DNA of 64,000 nucleotides from contig QYAI01000080.1 of NCBI GenBank assembly GCA_003988855.1, positions 1 to 64,000 of the forward strand, read 5' to 3'. The position numbers and the translations under genes were made by a program. This DNA is from Arachnopeziza araneosa. Its lineage: Eukaryota; Ascomycota; Leotiomycetes; Helotiales; Arachnopezizaceae. Under the pieces are notes generated by a model. It was not told where the DNA came from. It ran no database searches and saw nothing but the letters and a program-made list of their open reading frames with translations. Shown piece by piece: positions 27,137 to 40,258 of the stretch (its first letter is position 1; every line of letters starts with the position of its first letter).

Positions 27137-30100
27137 CTATTCCGTAGCCTTATACTTCTTGTTAAACTCCCCCACTGCAACTCCAATCTTCTTGTACAAG
27201 AAATTTCTGCTACTCTCCTCGGCGACGGGAATGAATGGACCATTCGTGCCTCCTCTCAGCGTCAGACTGAGTCCCGTTCGCTCCTTAGAAATGGTCTGGA
27301 TATCCTTGAGTGGGACATCCCACTCGCTTGTCAATTTCTTGCTCTTGATAAGCATGATCCGACTGTACGTAAGCATGACAACAACGTCTTCCCTCGGAAG
27401 CTCAAGATGGGCAATGTACTGTTCATTGAAGTATTTCCCGTTGTCGAGTTGCTTCAGCCAGAATTGGCCGAGCGCTTCGCGTTGGGAGTAAGGCCGGACG
27501 ATGCCATCAGTGCCGATAAAGCGGGTCAGGCGTACACGATCTAATCCTGCGTCATCAAAGACAGTGGTGGTATTGCGAATGCCTTCGCTAACATTAGAGG
27601 CGAGGTCGAAGACACCGATGGCGGGTTTGGTGACGAATCCAAGAGCACCTTTGCCAACACCTTTAAAGAAGCCAGTAAGACCTTCTTGTTCTGCGCCCTC
27701 AAGTGGTTTTCTAGCCAAGCCTCCTACACCTGATGCCACGCTGCTGACAAATGAGTTTGCGCCCGCGGTGACGCCGTAAAGGGCGTGCTTAGGACGGTTT
27801 CGAGAGCGTGTCATTCGTCGACGGTCTTGGAATTGTTTATCCATTGTAGCTTCTGCGAGACCTTTTGCAATGCTGCCTGTAAACTTGGAGAAACTATCTG
27901 AAACCCCAAACACGGATTTCTTGACGAAGCTGGTGGCACCTTTTGCAATACCAATACCTAGGTCTTCAGGTCGATCAGACATGATAAATCCTTGATATGG
28001 TTCGTAGAAGATATCCGCAACACCAGAACTTAAGTTGTTGAACAAACCGACGGGATTCCCAAGGAAATCAGCTGATCCCAGGATCTTGTGGACTTGGTAG
28101 AGAGCCTCTTGAGAATAATGGCTGGTCATATTCTGTATCAAAACAGCGGTAGATACTCGAGCATTCTCAAGCATCAACGCGTTCAGACGTACTGGGGCAT
28201 CATTGATATTGCCGATTGACATGGTGATGACATTCAAGAAGAACATCAGTGGATTTCTAGATGATGTCTTATCCTCAACATTGACTCGGTCAGTTCGGAC
28301 GAATGATAGGTCAAGCTGCATGGGTTGGATGTTTAGGAGTTCAAAGTACATGTCTTGTCCAGATTGGTCCTGAGACGGCTCTGGAATGTCGAGGTTCTCG
28401 TCACAAAGGACACCTTCATGTGTTTCGGACCATGCAGCGCCAGGAACCTTTGAGAAGTCTAAGAGAGCATACACGAAATCCTCATCGATTTCAAGCGTCA
28501 TTTGTTGGAGAAGTACGGTCGCATATTTGATATAGATCACGCCATAAGAGTCATCCTTGACTCGAGTGATCATCGCATGAACCGAGGGGTGCTGTTCTGT
28601 CTCTTTTGCATTCTTTGGAACCACACTTGGATACAGGATCATCGGGAAAATCCCACCATAGAGCTGATTGTCGATTTGGATCCACTTGATGCTGGCTATT
28701 ATGGTTTGATAGAGTGGCGACTCCGAGTATTTAAGTGAGAGGTCTCGCAACGTAATGTAGGCTAGCTCTTTTAATTGGGCGTTCACCAAAGAAACTCCAA
28801 TGCCCGCAAGTTTCAATTGGGCTCGGAATGTGACTGCTGTATCTTGATCTTTGACCTCAAATCCACCAGCACTAACACTCGTAGTAGATTCTGCTGTTCG
28901 GCTCTTCTGCTTGTACAAACTTTTAGATGCCTTATAATTGGACAAAATCAAAGTTTGTGTCGGTCCATCTGCTGCGACGTTGAGGTCGATGATCTTCTGT
29001 TCAGCTGCACCAGACTGGGATCGCGAAGCTGGGATTTTCATTGGGATCAGATTACCAATCTCTGCAAGCTTAATGTGCCGTTCCCTACCATTCGCATTGA
29101 TGACAATTTCTTTATACTTGGCAGCTGGATAGTCCCAAGCATATGGCATGATACTTCGGGGTGGCAACCTATATCGGATTGGACGCCATCCGGATCGGTC
29201 CTCTGCTTCTTCATCATCAAGATTAGGGTTGGCCTGGAAGAACATAAATTCAGTATCTGACTCGTTTCTCATGGAAAATGGCCAATTCTTGGCCTCAGAG
29301 CTAAGATGGAGGAATATTGTAGCGTTTTCCATCAGAACCTCAATGCGAATGAGTCTTTGTCGTTGACCAACCTTAGCAAGCTTGATGTGTTGCGTTCCAA
29401 GATCCGAGATATTGAAGGGAGAGGACCATTGATTGTTGACACCAGGAAAACATAGTGACAGCTGTTTCTTATGACTCTTCTGCAAGAAGTGCAAGGGCTG
29501 TAAAGCTTGCGGCTTCAAAGTCATAAGATCAGACGAGCCAGGCTCTCGCACATTGATCTCTTCTGTCATTTGATTTTTGAGGACGAAGCGAGGAGCCAAT
29601 GTGACGACTTTCGTCATCTTATACTTTCCATCGCCAGCTTCAACCTTGATTCCCACATGAATTTCTGTGTTTTTAGTCGTAGAAGGCAAGATGACATCGG
29701 TAGTGCTACCAATAGCATCAAATGATTGAGGTCTACTCCAATTTGATTCTCCGACCTTAAGAAGTGCACGATTCCGCTGATCGTCTCCGCCAAAGGCAAA
29801 CATATACGGAAGCGCTTTGCGTCTTTCAGCATCCCCAGAATCTGTGTGAAATCCCTGTCCAGCTGCTGTCTTGGCTCCCTGAAGCAAAGATTTTGATTTA
29901 ATGTTGATACTCAGGCCAGTTTTATTGAGAATGACATATGGGCTGTATATTGTCACTCTGAAGGCACCGCCGCTATCCGGGATCTTAAAGTAATGGAGTC
30001 GAAGATTCAACGCAAGACCTTGTTCATCCTTACAAACAATGCTAGATTCTCTTCGGAAGTCTTCTTGATTATTGGAATTGATTATCGAGAATTCGCTTGC

Positions 30101-33100
30101 CTTGAAAACTGTGTCCTGCATGGTAATACTAAGAAGTAAGAGGTGGGAAAGCTCGACCACGTGAACTGGGCTGAGTCCTCCTTTACGAAGAAAATTCGTC
30201 CAATCTTTCTTAGTATTCTTGTCATAAATACGATATTTGAAGTCGTAGGGAAGAAGGTTCTCCAATTCTACTGGAGCCGAGAGACGGAGTCGCATGTAAG
30301 GATAGACGCTTGTTCGTTAGCAATGAATCAAAGGGGCTTTAGGAGGCAATACCTTGTGAGAGCATTAGTCTTATCGAAGCTTGCATGCATTTGAAAGTAG
30401 AAAGGCGGCGTATTCTTGTCCTGCTCACCCTTACAAGTCATTGTCCTCGTGGGTCTATGGAGCAAGTCCCTCCACCAGAGTGATTCGGAAGACCACGCAT
30501 ACCCAAATCCCTGGTCAGGTCTCACAAGCAACGATTTGAGGAAAGCCGCACCAACAGGAGCTGGTCGACTTTCCCCTGGAGCAATCTTCTCAATTTTGAG
30601 TAGGTGACCTTCCTGGGCATCAAAAACACCCAGTTCGACCGGAATCTGAGTCTTATTCTCGACCAAGAGGGGTGAGCGGAATGTGATATATTTGACGTTA
30701 TCGGCGCCCAGAGTAATTTCTACGAGCAGACGATGCAGGATCTGATCTTTCCGCGGCCGAAGGCTGTACAAATACTCTCCCTCGCGGTTCACGGGTATTT
30801 TGTTGATGCTGTCAAATCCACTGCCCTCAAGTCTCACTCCAACAACTCCAGCGTTTGCTTCAGGTGAAAGATTCTCTCTCATCTTTTCCCAATCTTCGAA
30901 TCGCCAAGGACCTTCTTCGCCATCCTCAAGCTTTGCAGCCATCTGGTTATCGTCATCTCCAGTGTCAGCCCACACATTGATATCAAAGCCTGTATGGTTG
31001 CGTATTCTGTATGGTGCATCGGCACCGCGTGGCTTTGTCAAGACATCCTCCTCTTGAGCCAGAAATTGCGCTGACTTAGAGGCCAGAGCAATGGTCGCTG
31101 ATGTGATGGTAAGTTCGAGCATTTTCGGTGACGTAAATTCAATTGATAACGAATCCGGATTTATTTCTTTCGCAATCTGAAACCCCAGCTGCCATGGTTC
31201 GATAAGTGGCTCCCATGCCGACTTTGAAAAGTTGAATACGTTGATAAACATATCAATATCCGCACCAGCTCGAAGATTACTACCCCAATCATTTGCAGAA
31301 GTCGTAAAACCTTTTACGCTGAGGTCTAAGATAGGTAACTCGTGAAGATCACCGATTAGAATTACTCGCAGACCCTCGAGAGTAGCTGTCAACTCTTCAT
31401 GATTTTGTACAGTTTGCTTCCTTGGCGCACTGCTTTCTTGGCGGCTGACAGCAGTAGCATTGCTCGGCGCTCTAGACTTCTTTGTCGTAGAAGCAGCCGC
31501 CTTACCACTAGCTGAACGCCGCTTCAGCGAATCTCCGGAACCACTGAGCTGCTTAGCTTTCACGTCTGAAGCAGGGGCTTTCTTCTCGCCCTTTTCGTCT
31601 CCACCAGATAGTTCAGAAGCTTTGCTTATAATTTGCAAGACCAAGAGAATATCTCGAAGTGAGAGTCGCAGCACCAACGGCTCTATATCAAGATGCATGT
31701 TTGTTGTATGCTTCTTCGAACTATCCAAAGACATTTGAATAGAAAAGTCATCCAATATTCTGAGTCGTGTAGTCTCAAAACGGTCCATACGACAAAGGAA
31801 CATGCCCACTTTCGAGACTTGCAAAGTCAAAGCGTGTTGTTGAGACATGAGAATCTGCTTAGTGCCGAGGACAATGGCTTCCGAGCTGGAGCTCAGAGGA
31901 TTCGCAATCAGAATGACCTGCGCATCCACTACATTGACCCTGAATGCGATGTTCATTCCTGCGTCCGCTTTTAATCTTTGGCTTGAATCTGACATGTCTG
32001 ATTTCGATCGACTTTGTGTAGGTCTTGATGTCCTGCTCATTCGAACCGAAGTTGCTTCAGAGGCGTCGTCAGAGTCTACCACACTCTCATCATCATCTGA
32101 AATAACTGGCTCGTCAACCACAAAGCCACCGGCTACAAAACTTTGTAGGGCAAAAATGTAATCTAGCGCAAAGATCACGCGAGGACTGTCGACTGCTACC
32201 ATTGCAATCAAGTTACGCTCTTGTCCACCTGAAATGGTAACGCTTGCCATGAATTGTTGAACTCCTTTGTTCGAAGATGTCATAATTTTCCGGAACTTAT
32301 TCGTTGTTCTAGTTCTACTGTCTTGAATTGTGAATGATTGGATGAGAAGCTCTGCCTCCAGAGATCCGTCACTCATCATACGTACTTTCGCTTGAGTATC
32401 ATCTAAGGAGAACTTAGAAAGACTAGAAGCAGCTACATCATCCACAGGCTCATCTTCTTTTGCTAGGATCAGTTCCAGGCCAATGGTATGAACGTGGAAT
32501 ATAAAATCAAGCTTAGTCCAGGTTTGGGAGTCCAACCCAAGCTCTGGACCAAGGTCAACGAGTGGGGCTTGCGCATCGGATGTGTCTAGCTGTGGCTGGG
32601 AAGCATTGGCTTTTTTGACCGTTGAATCAGGAACATCCTCAATAGCTTCCTGTTCGCTCCCATCCACATCAGCAGTAAAGGCAGCCGGAACCGTTTTTGC
32701 CAGTTCTAACAAGAACTTAAGTTGAGTTTGTGTGATCCGAAGATTAAAATCTGTCATATGGCCTTCTATCTCTGTATCGGGTCTCAAAATGCCTTCCGAG
32801 TGTTCTGCATATGTGATTTTGAAACCAAGGTCGACTTTGTCAATGAGCTCAAGCTCCTCGGTCTTATCGTCTGAGAAATGAAAGTCTGACGTTAGGCGAA
32901 TATTTCGAATTCCAGCTGATAATTTCATGGCAATTGGAGAATTTTTGGAGTCATTTAAAGGAATAAACTTATTCTCTGCATATATTTCACCCAAATAAGC
33001 CGTGATAAGATCACGCTTAGGTCTGCCAGCTATCATAACCCGAGGGAAGACAACGATAGGGGTTTTGACATTGATATCAAACTTAAACTTGCTATCGCTT

Positions 33101-36100
33101 TGCTGAAGCTGGGACGCTTGATTTGCTGCAGCTTGCCTCGCGGCATTAAATAAAGCTTGCATCTTGCCAAACTTGACCAGAAAATCAATGATTTTCCGGA
33201 ATGGTTCTTCCAAGAAGTTCAATTTGATCGATCCAGCACGAAGATAGATGGAGGAGTCATATCCTGGGTATGCCTCACCACTTTCAGAATCAAAAGTTTC
33301 ATATCTGAAATCGGCAAGGTCATCCCCTTGGATGGTAATCAACTGTCGCAAAGCAGAATCCTCAGATGCACCTTGATTGATATCATCCAGCAATGACAGA
33401 TCCCCCAACTTAGCAGCTATTCTCATGGTCTTACCCATGATGAAAATTCCTACATCTGCAGCATTCAAGGATAGGGTGGCAAGACGTATGCCATCGTTGT
33501 TGAGAATAAGTCTGATGCTCTTAAGATCAACCTTAATACGAATAGATGGGGCTTCGTCAGACTTCGGCTCTGAAATCCCGGGAATTGCCAATTCCTCATT
33601 CTCAGCATCCAAGATTTCCTCTCGTGGAGATGGTGAGGCCTGATCGTTGTTGGTAAAAGTAATGAGAACAAAATCTAGGAGGGTAAGAAGTGTCTTTCGC
33701 GTGACCACCAGGTTAATCGTCGAAACAGCAACATTAATGTTGATATTCACACCTTCGTACTTTGGCATGAACTCCGGTGACTCTTTCTTGACAATCTCAA
33801 TGCTCACACTCATGAGTTTCTTTGATTCTTCCGAATCCATATCTCCAGATGATATGATAGATTTGAATTCTGCAGATGGATTCTCGACATAATCGTCGAC
33901 TGTCAACGATTTCAAAGAAGTCTCAATCTTAGTATCATATGAGCGAACAGCTAGGTTAAGATCAAAGTTTGCAGCAACCAACTCAACAAGGAGTTGATCT
34001 GGCTTTCGACCTTCAGGATCACTCCTAAATAATGAGCCTTGAAGGCGGTCAACTTCGAATTTAAGCTCAAAATTTCGTTGCTGGAGCTTCAGGCTTTCAT
34101 CTGGCTTTCCATTTGGCGCATCTTGAAAGTCGTCATCATCTATATCATCTTGAACAATAATGGCCTCCTGGGTGCTGAATTGGAAAGATGTAGATTGCGG
34201 TCGTTCTTTCTTGTTACTGCGCTGTGATACAGTGCTTTGAGCACGAGGCCTCGGAGAGATAGCTTTGGTATTGGCATCCGAAACCTGTGGAGTTTCGTTA
34301 TCTTCATCCAAATTGGGGATAGCAACTTCAAGAATCCGCATGAGATTCTTGTACTTCTTATCCGAAACAGAAGCATGCAGTACAGGGAGGTGACCTGTAA
34401 TCTTTACTTTGGCCAAGTTCGGAGCCTTGGGGATAATGGAGAGCGCGACTAGAAAATCGATATTGATTTTCTCTACAATGTGCATAGACTTTGCCTCGTC
34501 TCTCTTCTCCAGCTGAGCCTTGGTTGCTTCGATAGATGGTCCAATAAGCAGCTGAGTAGACGATAATTTGACTTGGAATTTATCGTACATCAATGACTCT
34601 AATTGCTTATAGTCGTCGTCATTATAGGATTGTTTTTGCTTTGCTTGAATCTCTTTTATAGTTCCTTGGTCAACGAGCTGACTGTTCACACTGATATGAC
34701 CAGCATCCAAGATAAAACAAATAGTGTGCTTCTTTGTGATATCTTCAGGAACGATGATCAACGGCGCTTGAAGGTCTAGCTTGGCATTCAATGTCTTATG
34801 TTCTTCCAGTGCAAACTCAAGTCCAGCTCTAGTCTGTTGACGGAGGCTCTCAACTGTGGCACCTGCGGTTTCCATAAGGGCATTGATGGATTCCATATGT
34901 CTCTCTGGCGGCTTGAAGAATTGTATAACTCCAACCAAGAAATGTGGATTCCAAATGATTTCCAGCGGCTTTAATTTTCCTCTAAGGCTCAAATCACTAG
35001 CCCCGTCCAATGGGTTCTTCTCGAATTGGAAGCTAAAAAATGGGTCGGTTGCATCTTCAGTTTTTCCTTCGTCGCCCATAGTAAGTTTCTTGGGCTCTTC
35101 GGGTGCATCTTTGACATGGACAATCTGAGTAAACAAGCTCTTGGGAGTAGTTCCATCATTGACTCTCAATCCTTGAAGACTAACATCAGCCAGAAAAGAT
35201 TCAGGTCTTTGAAGAAACTTCGCACGAAATCCATCAAAGAATAAACTGAGAATTTCGGTGGATTTTTCATGTGGGTCTTGTTTAAGTGTGAAACTTCCTG
35301 TATTCAATGATGCGTTGATTTGCATCTTGACCATTTCCTTTGGTAAGTCGACACTCTCTGCTAAAGCGGTCTTCTCATCCCAGTCGATTGCATCGTAAAG
35401 CTCTTTTCTCTGTTCCTCAGTCATTGTGGTCTCGGGATCTTCATGCGCCTCCTCTGGTTTAGAGCCCCATGCCCAAGCGACCCAACCTTGCTGTTTTTTG
35501 GGTTCTGGCTTCTTGACACCCACATTCTCTTTTCTGAGCTGATTCCTGGCCATCGATCTCCAAAAGCGCATGTCTTCATAGTTTAATTTCCACTCTAGTT
35601 TATCGAGTTCTGAGACCTCGTCGGGAGTAAGTTGTTCGGCTTGTTTTTTTTTCTTCTTAAAGAGCTCAATATATCTGATTCTATCATCTCTTCTCTCTTT
35701 GAAAAACTCCCAAGACCACCTCCGGTTACGGTCATGAATCTTGCTGAGAACAGCATCACCAGCAAACTTGAGCCACGCTCTTGGATCTTCTTTTGGTGTG
35801 ACGCCTTTGGGTTGCAGCTTCTTGTATTCTTGATGTCGAATGAAATAGTGAAACAAGTCTACCATCATCAGCGCATCCCGATATTGATCATCGTCTAATA
35901 CAAGTCCGATTTCATCAAAAATGAGTCCAGCCTTGATGTGTGGGCGATCAGTCTTTCCAGACTTATCTAATTCAATCTTGGCCTGCCCGCTTACAGGCTT
36001 CAAGATGAATTGATGACTTGCCGTGTCTTCCTTTACTTGTTGGAGAATCATATCTTTGAATTCGCCCAGCATCTCGTCATGAGGAACTGTTTTGGCATCA

Positions 36101-36795
36101 GATACTTCAGCCTCTCGACCCGTACCTAATAACTTCGAATCTGTGTTCCAGTACACAGCCAACGCCTCCAGAGTAGCCAGTTTATGTGTTGTTCCAACCG
36201 AATCTTGTATGTATGTCGGCTTCCAGTTCCCGTCAGTACTGATAGCGCTGAATTCTTGAAGGGTAACACCTAAAGCGAATGGATGTCCAGGGGCGGAAAT
36301 TGAATCTTCATATCGAACGTGGATATTCTTGACTGTGATTTGTAGATTGTCGACAATCTTGGTGACAAGACTTTCTGTAAAGCTTTGGCTTTTCTGCTGT
36401 TCCTCTCGGCTCATTCCTTCCTGGTTCCGCTCCTTCAACATTTCGGCACTATCCAATTTCTCAATCTTGACTGCTTGTTTCCTCCTTTCTTCCTCTTCTT
36501 CATCCCACTCTGCGTCTTCCTTCGGAGCCGCCAGCACAAAGACATCCTCAATGTAAACCTGCACGGGCTGTCCTCGCAGATTCGACCAAGGTATTTTGAG
36601 GGTTAACTGTCCTAAATGTCCTTCCACAACGTTTATAGGCAGCTTCAGTTGGTCCAGGGCCTCTTTTCTCAACTCCAAGTCCCGCAGCTTGACATCACCC
36701 GACCAGATTCCTACGTTCAATTGTTTTGGATCGAAGTTTCTTATGTACATGCCCAAAAATCGGTTGAGCAGCGATGCAACGAGTCCCTCCAACAT
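27137..36795 (-). CDS. VPS13: Vacuolar protein sorting-associated protein 13
   Basis: A giant bridge-like lipid-transfer protein that moves phospholipids between membranes at ER, mitochondrial, vacuolar/endosomal and prospore-membrane contact sites. Two exons (30353-36795 and 27137-30308) separated by a 44-nt intron encode 3,204 residues, close to the yeast length. The start MLEGLVASLLNRFLGMYI and following 'LKIPWSNLRGQPVQVYIEDV' are the Chorein_N domain (about 1-110) that caps the lipid groove. Next come the extended repeating-beta-groove region with acidic insertions, then the VAB/SHR-BD region around the intron ('YPYMRLRLSAPVELENLLPY'). The ATG-C/DH-like helices follow ('GVTAGANSFVSSVASGVGGL', 'GFFKGVGKGALGFVTKP'), and a PH-like end closes the protein ('VMLTYSRIMLIKSKK'). 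It is the largest gene here and anchors the conserved core. Codon use is AT-leaning relative to the GDPD and OPT genes. Confidence 0.97.
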
Positions 36796-37459
36796 CTTGA
36801 TCGGTGGTTGCCGTAACCCTGGCAGGGAAGTTTTCGATCAAAGAGCTCGACCGACCTCATTCAATATGCTAGTCTTTGTCCTGCTTGAGTATGATTGATA
36901 TCGCCGTCAAGTCATCGCAATCGTGTATTTCGTAGGATTCGTGTCAAGCCGTTCTTGTGAAGTCGTAAGAGAGGGGTGATAATTCTGTAGGCAGCTACAC
37001 TGGGGGGTGGATGATTCCCTTCAAGGAGCTTGAGTTGCAATACCAGCTGAGGCAACAGAAGCTCTCTGTCCGCAGACTTGGCTTCTTCTGTTGTGCGAGT
37101 TTCGTGTGGAAGTTCAGCAGATTGAAAGTTGATTTGCCTTGGATGCAGATGTGAGCAAGCAAATTGCGCGTCATTGTCAATAACCCATGTTGATTTTCGT
37201 GGATGCGATTTCTCGCTAAATATCCCAATGATGTCACTGCTCTCACCAACCAGCTGCATGCCATCGCGGAACGGAGTAGCCTCCACTCTCCTCTCTCCGT
37301 AGCATACATCTTCTCTCTCTAATAATTCTGCCAAGAATCTGCAAACCGTTCTTCGACATTTCAATACCTTTTGCAGCTCAGTTGGTGGTCAATTGACCAT
37401 TAGAGCTTTGTTTATCGGATTGCGGGGAAGCTCTCGAAAACAGCTATCAGCTCGACACA
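36796..37459. promoter_or_regulatory. Divergent promoter VPS13 / DUF3429
   Basis: 664 bp lie between the start of VPS13 (minus) and the start of the DUF3429 gene (plus). A minus-strand frame of 150 codons (36912-37364) is open but has no recognisable domain and lies entirely in the promoter, so it is not called. CT-rich tracts near 37310 may be promoter-associated. Confidence 0.5.
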
Positions 37460-38562
37460 ATGCTTCGCTCAACTGCCACGCGATCACTGGCTACAAGCTT
37501 TGCAAAAGCCCCAATTACACGATCTAGCTATACTGCAGCTTCAGCAAAGTTCAGAGCTCCCAATCCCTTTCAAAAGTTGACCAAGAAACGCCCCAGCACC
37601 CTTATATCTCTGGGTCGCCCGACCACAACTGCCTTGCTCTACGCAACTGCCACCGAATCTGCAAAGAAGATCTTAGGGGAGAAGATTACACCACACCCAG
37701 ATCTTGTCAGCGCTGCATCCAGCGTGCGACATGTCTTCGAAGGAGGGCAAGCAGAGAAAACTAGTGACGATGAGATGATGGCTGGAATGAAGTCGGACCT
37801 GAAAACAATCCAGGAGACATTCAGTCTGAAGGAGGTCCCTAGAGATGCGCTATATATCGGTGCAGCAGGTGTCATTCCATACGCAGCTACGTCGCTCTCC
37901 ACCGTCTACTTGGCTTACGATATCAATCATGCAACAGCCACTGGTGGTAATGGTTACTTGTTGAGCCCAGACACAGCACATCAGCTCCTGGACCTGGTAA
38001 CTCCCATCCAAGTTGGATATGGAGCTGTGGTAAGTAGCCGCAATCCAACTTTCCATTCTGTAAACTCATGTGTTGACAGATAATTTCCTTCCTCGGAGCG
38101 ATCCATTGGGGTATGGAATTCGCTGAGTATGGAGGTCGCCATAGTTATCGGCGCTACATGTATGGAGTTATCGCACCTGCTGTAGCATGGCCAACAATCT
38201 TCATGCCGGTTGAATACGCCTTAATCACTCAATTCCTTGCTTTCAATTTTCTTTACTTTGCAGATGCGCGAGCTTCAGTTCGAGGATGGTTCCCTCACTG
38301 GTACTCAATCTACCGCTTTGTGTTGACTTTCTTGGTCGGTGCGTCGATTGTGATAAGCTTGGTTGGACGTGGCCAGATTGTCAAGCACGACCATAATCTG
38401 AGGAGCGCTGTGGATTATGTTAAAGCGGATCGTGATGCTCAATGGGAAGCTTTGGAACGCGAGGAGAAGGAAAGACTGAAGGCTTTGGCAGAGAAGGATG
38501 AAGATGGTGACGATGGTGACGAGAAGGAGAAAGAAGATTCCGATGATGGTAAGGACGATTAA
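37460..38562 (+). CDS. Mitochondrial DUF3429 (TMEM69-like) membrane protein
   Basis: Two exons (37460-38029 and 38080-38562) give 350 residues. The DUF3429 family includes human TMEM69; it is an inner-membrane protein of unknown function. The N-terminus MLRSTATRSLATSFAKAPIT is rich in Arg, Ser and Ala without acids, a typical mitochondrial targeting peptide. Membrane-like segments in order: 'YIGAAGVIPYAATSLSTVYL', the span across the splice junction 'GAVIISFLGAIHWGMEFA', 'YGVIAPAVAWPTIFMPVEYA', 'ITQFLAFNFLYFADA' and 'FVLTFLVGASIVISLVG'. 'GAIHWGMEFAEYGG' is the family's most conserved stretch. The C-terminal 50 residues are acidic and lysine-rich (KDEDGDDGDEKEKEDSDD). The intron is 50 nt with consensus GTAAGT and CAG ends. 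The gene is divergent from VPS13. Confidence 0.9.
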
Positions 38563-40258
38563 GTTGTTGGTAGTAAGATCGGATGAAAGAATGGGTGATT
38601 TGGGTCAAGGGCGATAGGCGTTTTGGTGGAGAAGATGCTACGAAATGCGATTCGGCATGTAGATACCAGTCCCCCGTCCAGTTTAATACCAGTTACAGAT
38701 ACAGTAGACTCCCCCTCCCTCTCGTTTCTAAGGAAAATCCGAGGTTTCCAACCAGGGATCGCACTACAGTAAAACTGCGCTATAAGGAAAACTGTGTAGG
38801 GGAAATCACGGGTATTCCTCAACGGAATCGCAGTTCCGCGGGGATTTATTTTGTTAGGTGTACGCATTCATCTGGGGGAATGTTCCGGTGCTAGTTTGGG
38901 CCGCTTATTTCTCTTCCCTCCCAAGAAAAAGAGTGAAATTGACAGTGTAAGAGGGAGCAAGCAGCCGACCAAAAATAAGTAACTCTGCAAGGCAACAAAG
39001 TCTATTCCTATTTTCAGTGTATCCGTGTTTCGATGTTAGCTGCAGGCCAATGCCAACTATGTAGGAAGGGTAAATTTAAGTGTATTGACAGATTTTCATA
39101 ACTTCGTTCTGAGCAAGAGCGTGCAAAAGATGTATCAAAAGTTTAGATTAAAGAAGGGAAGTAGTGTATTCATTCTTTTCTATATTCAGAGTGCATGATG
39201 TGTACAATCAGAGAGCAGGACCTCTTTTACAGAGAGTCCTCGTCAAGTTTCCCTCAAAATCGACTTAAAGAGTACTGCACCCCACTAAAATAGGTGTTAA
39301 AGTGATGTTGATTCTTTAAGAGGGGTTTTACAAGGAGACTCTCTGATATACACACTCCCTGGCTGCTCTTTCCCTACTTCAGTCTACAACTCCCTATCTG
39401 ACAAGAGCACGCCCTTTTGCGATTCTATAAAAATCTTATACCTTCACTTTATAACTATAGCTAAACTATTTCTACTTCTCTTATTGTGTTATCACTAAGG
39501 TCTTGTAGTATATTACAACCTTCTATTAATTACAGCTAGACGAGACTGATTTGCTTCTCTAAAGTTCTTTTTCGAAAAGCTACGCGATTCGAACGCTATA
39601 AATTCTGCTTAAGAATAAAGTATAAAGCGTGTACAGTCTTAAATATTTCGTACACTGCGAACAGAAGATCTATTAATCGAAATAAGGAATCGTAAACTGT
39701 GAAGATAGGTTCGGATCGAGAAGAAGAAGTGCGTATCGTAAAAGCTAATTGAAAAGATAAATTGGCGTTGATAACTAATAACAAGAATTAAGTATGCGAT
39801 CTTATAGCCTTCGCGCTTAAGGGGCTAAAATATAAAAGGATATTAATAAGTAAAGTAATTTTGATTTTTAAGAAGGGAATTTCTAGCAAATTCTTTAATA
39901 TAAACGCTTTCCGGCCGTTCCTTCTTTACTTGTTCACAACAGTCTTATATATTTTGTACACTGCAAACAAGAGTTTGTTAATCTAAATTAAATAAAATAA
40001 ATGTAAATTATAAAGATGAATGTGCAACCTTATTCACTTCATGCTTAATGAACTAGAAAAAAAAAGTAGATTAATAAGTAGTAGAGGTATTTATTCTTCA
40101 AGAGAAATATCACAAGGAGGTTCTCTGATATACACAATCCCCGACTGCTCCTTCCCTTACTTCCTCCTTCTACACCCCACGCTCGGCTCGGCTCCTCTAC
40201 CGTTCTTTTGTATGTTTGCCTCATTCGTCGTTTGCTCGTCCGCGACTCAAACATACAA
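38563..40258. repeat. Gene-free region with decayed related repeats
   Basis: Three diverged copies of one sequence are visible. Around 39295-39400 it reads TTCTTTAAGAGGGGTTTTAC, then CTCTGATATACACACTCCC. Around 39830-39950 a TA-rich version appears, and around 40060-40185 another with TTCTTCAAGAGAAATATCAC, then CTCTGATATACACAATCCC. A second shared word, 'CAGTCTTAWATATTTYGTACACTGC', occurs near 39640 and 39940. 39400-40000 is AT- and TA-rich as in RIP-type decay. No reading frame survives. 38563-39200 is the DUF3429 3' region and unremarkable spacer. Confidence 0.55.

Noticed and set aside
36912..37364. 150-residue minus-strand frame in the VPS13/DUF3429 promoter
   Set aside because: No domain, signal or family resemblance, and it occupies the whole divergent promoter.
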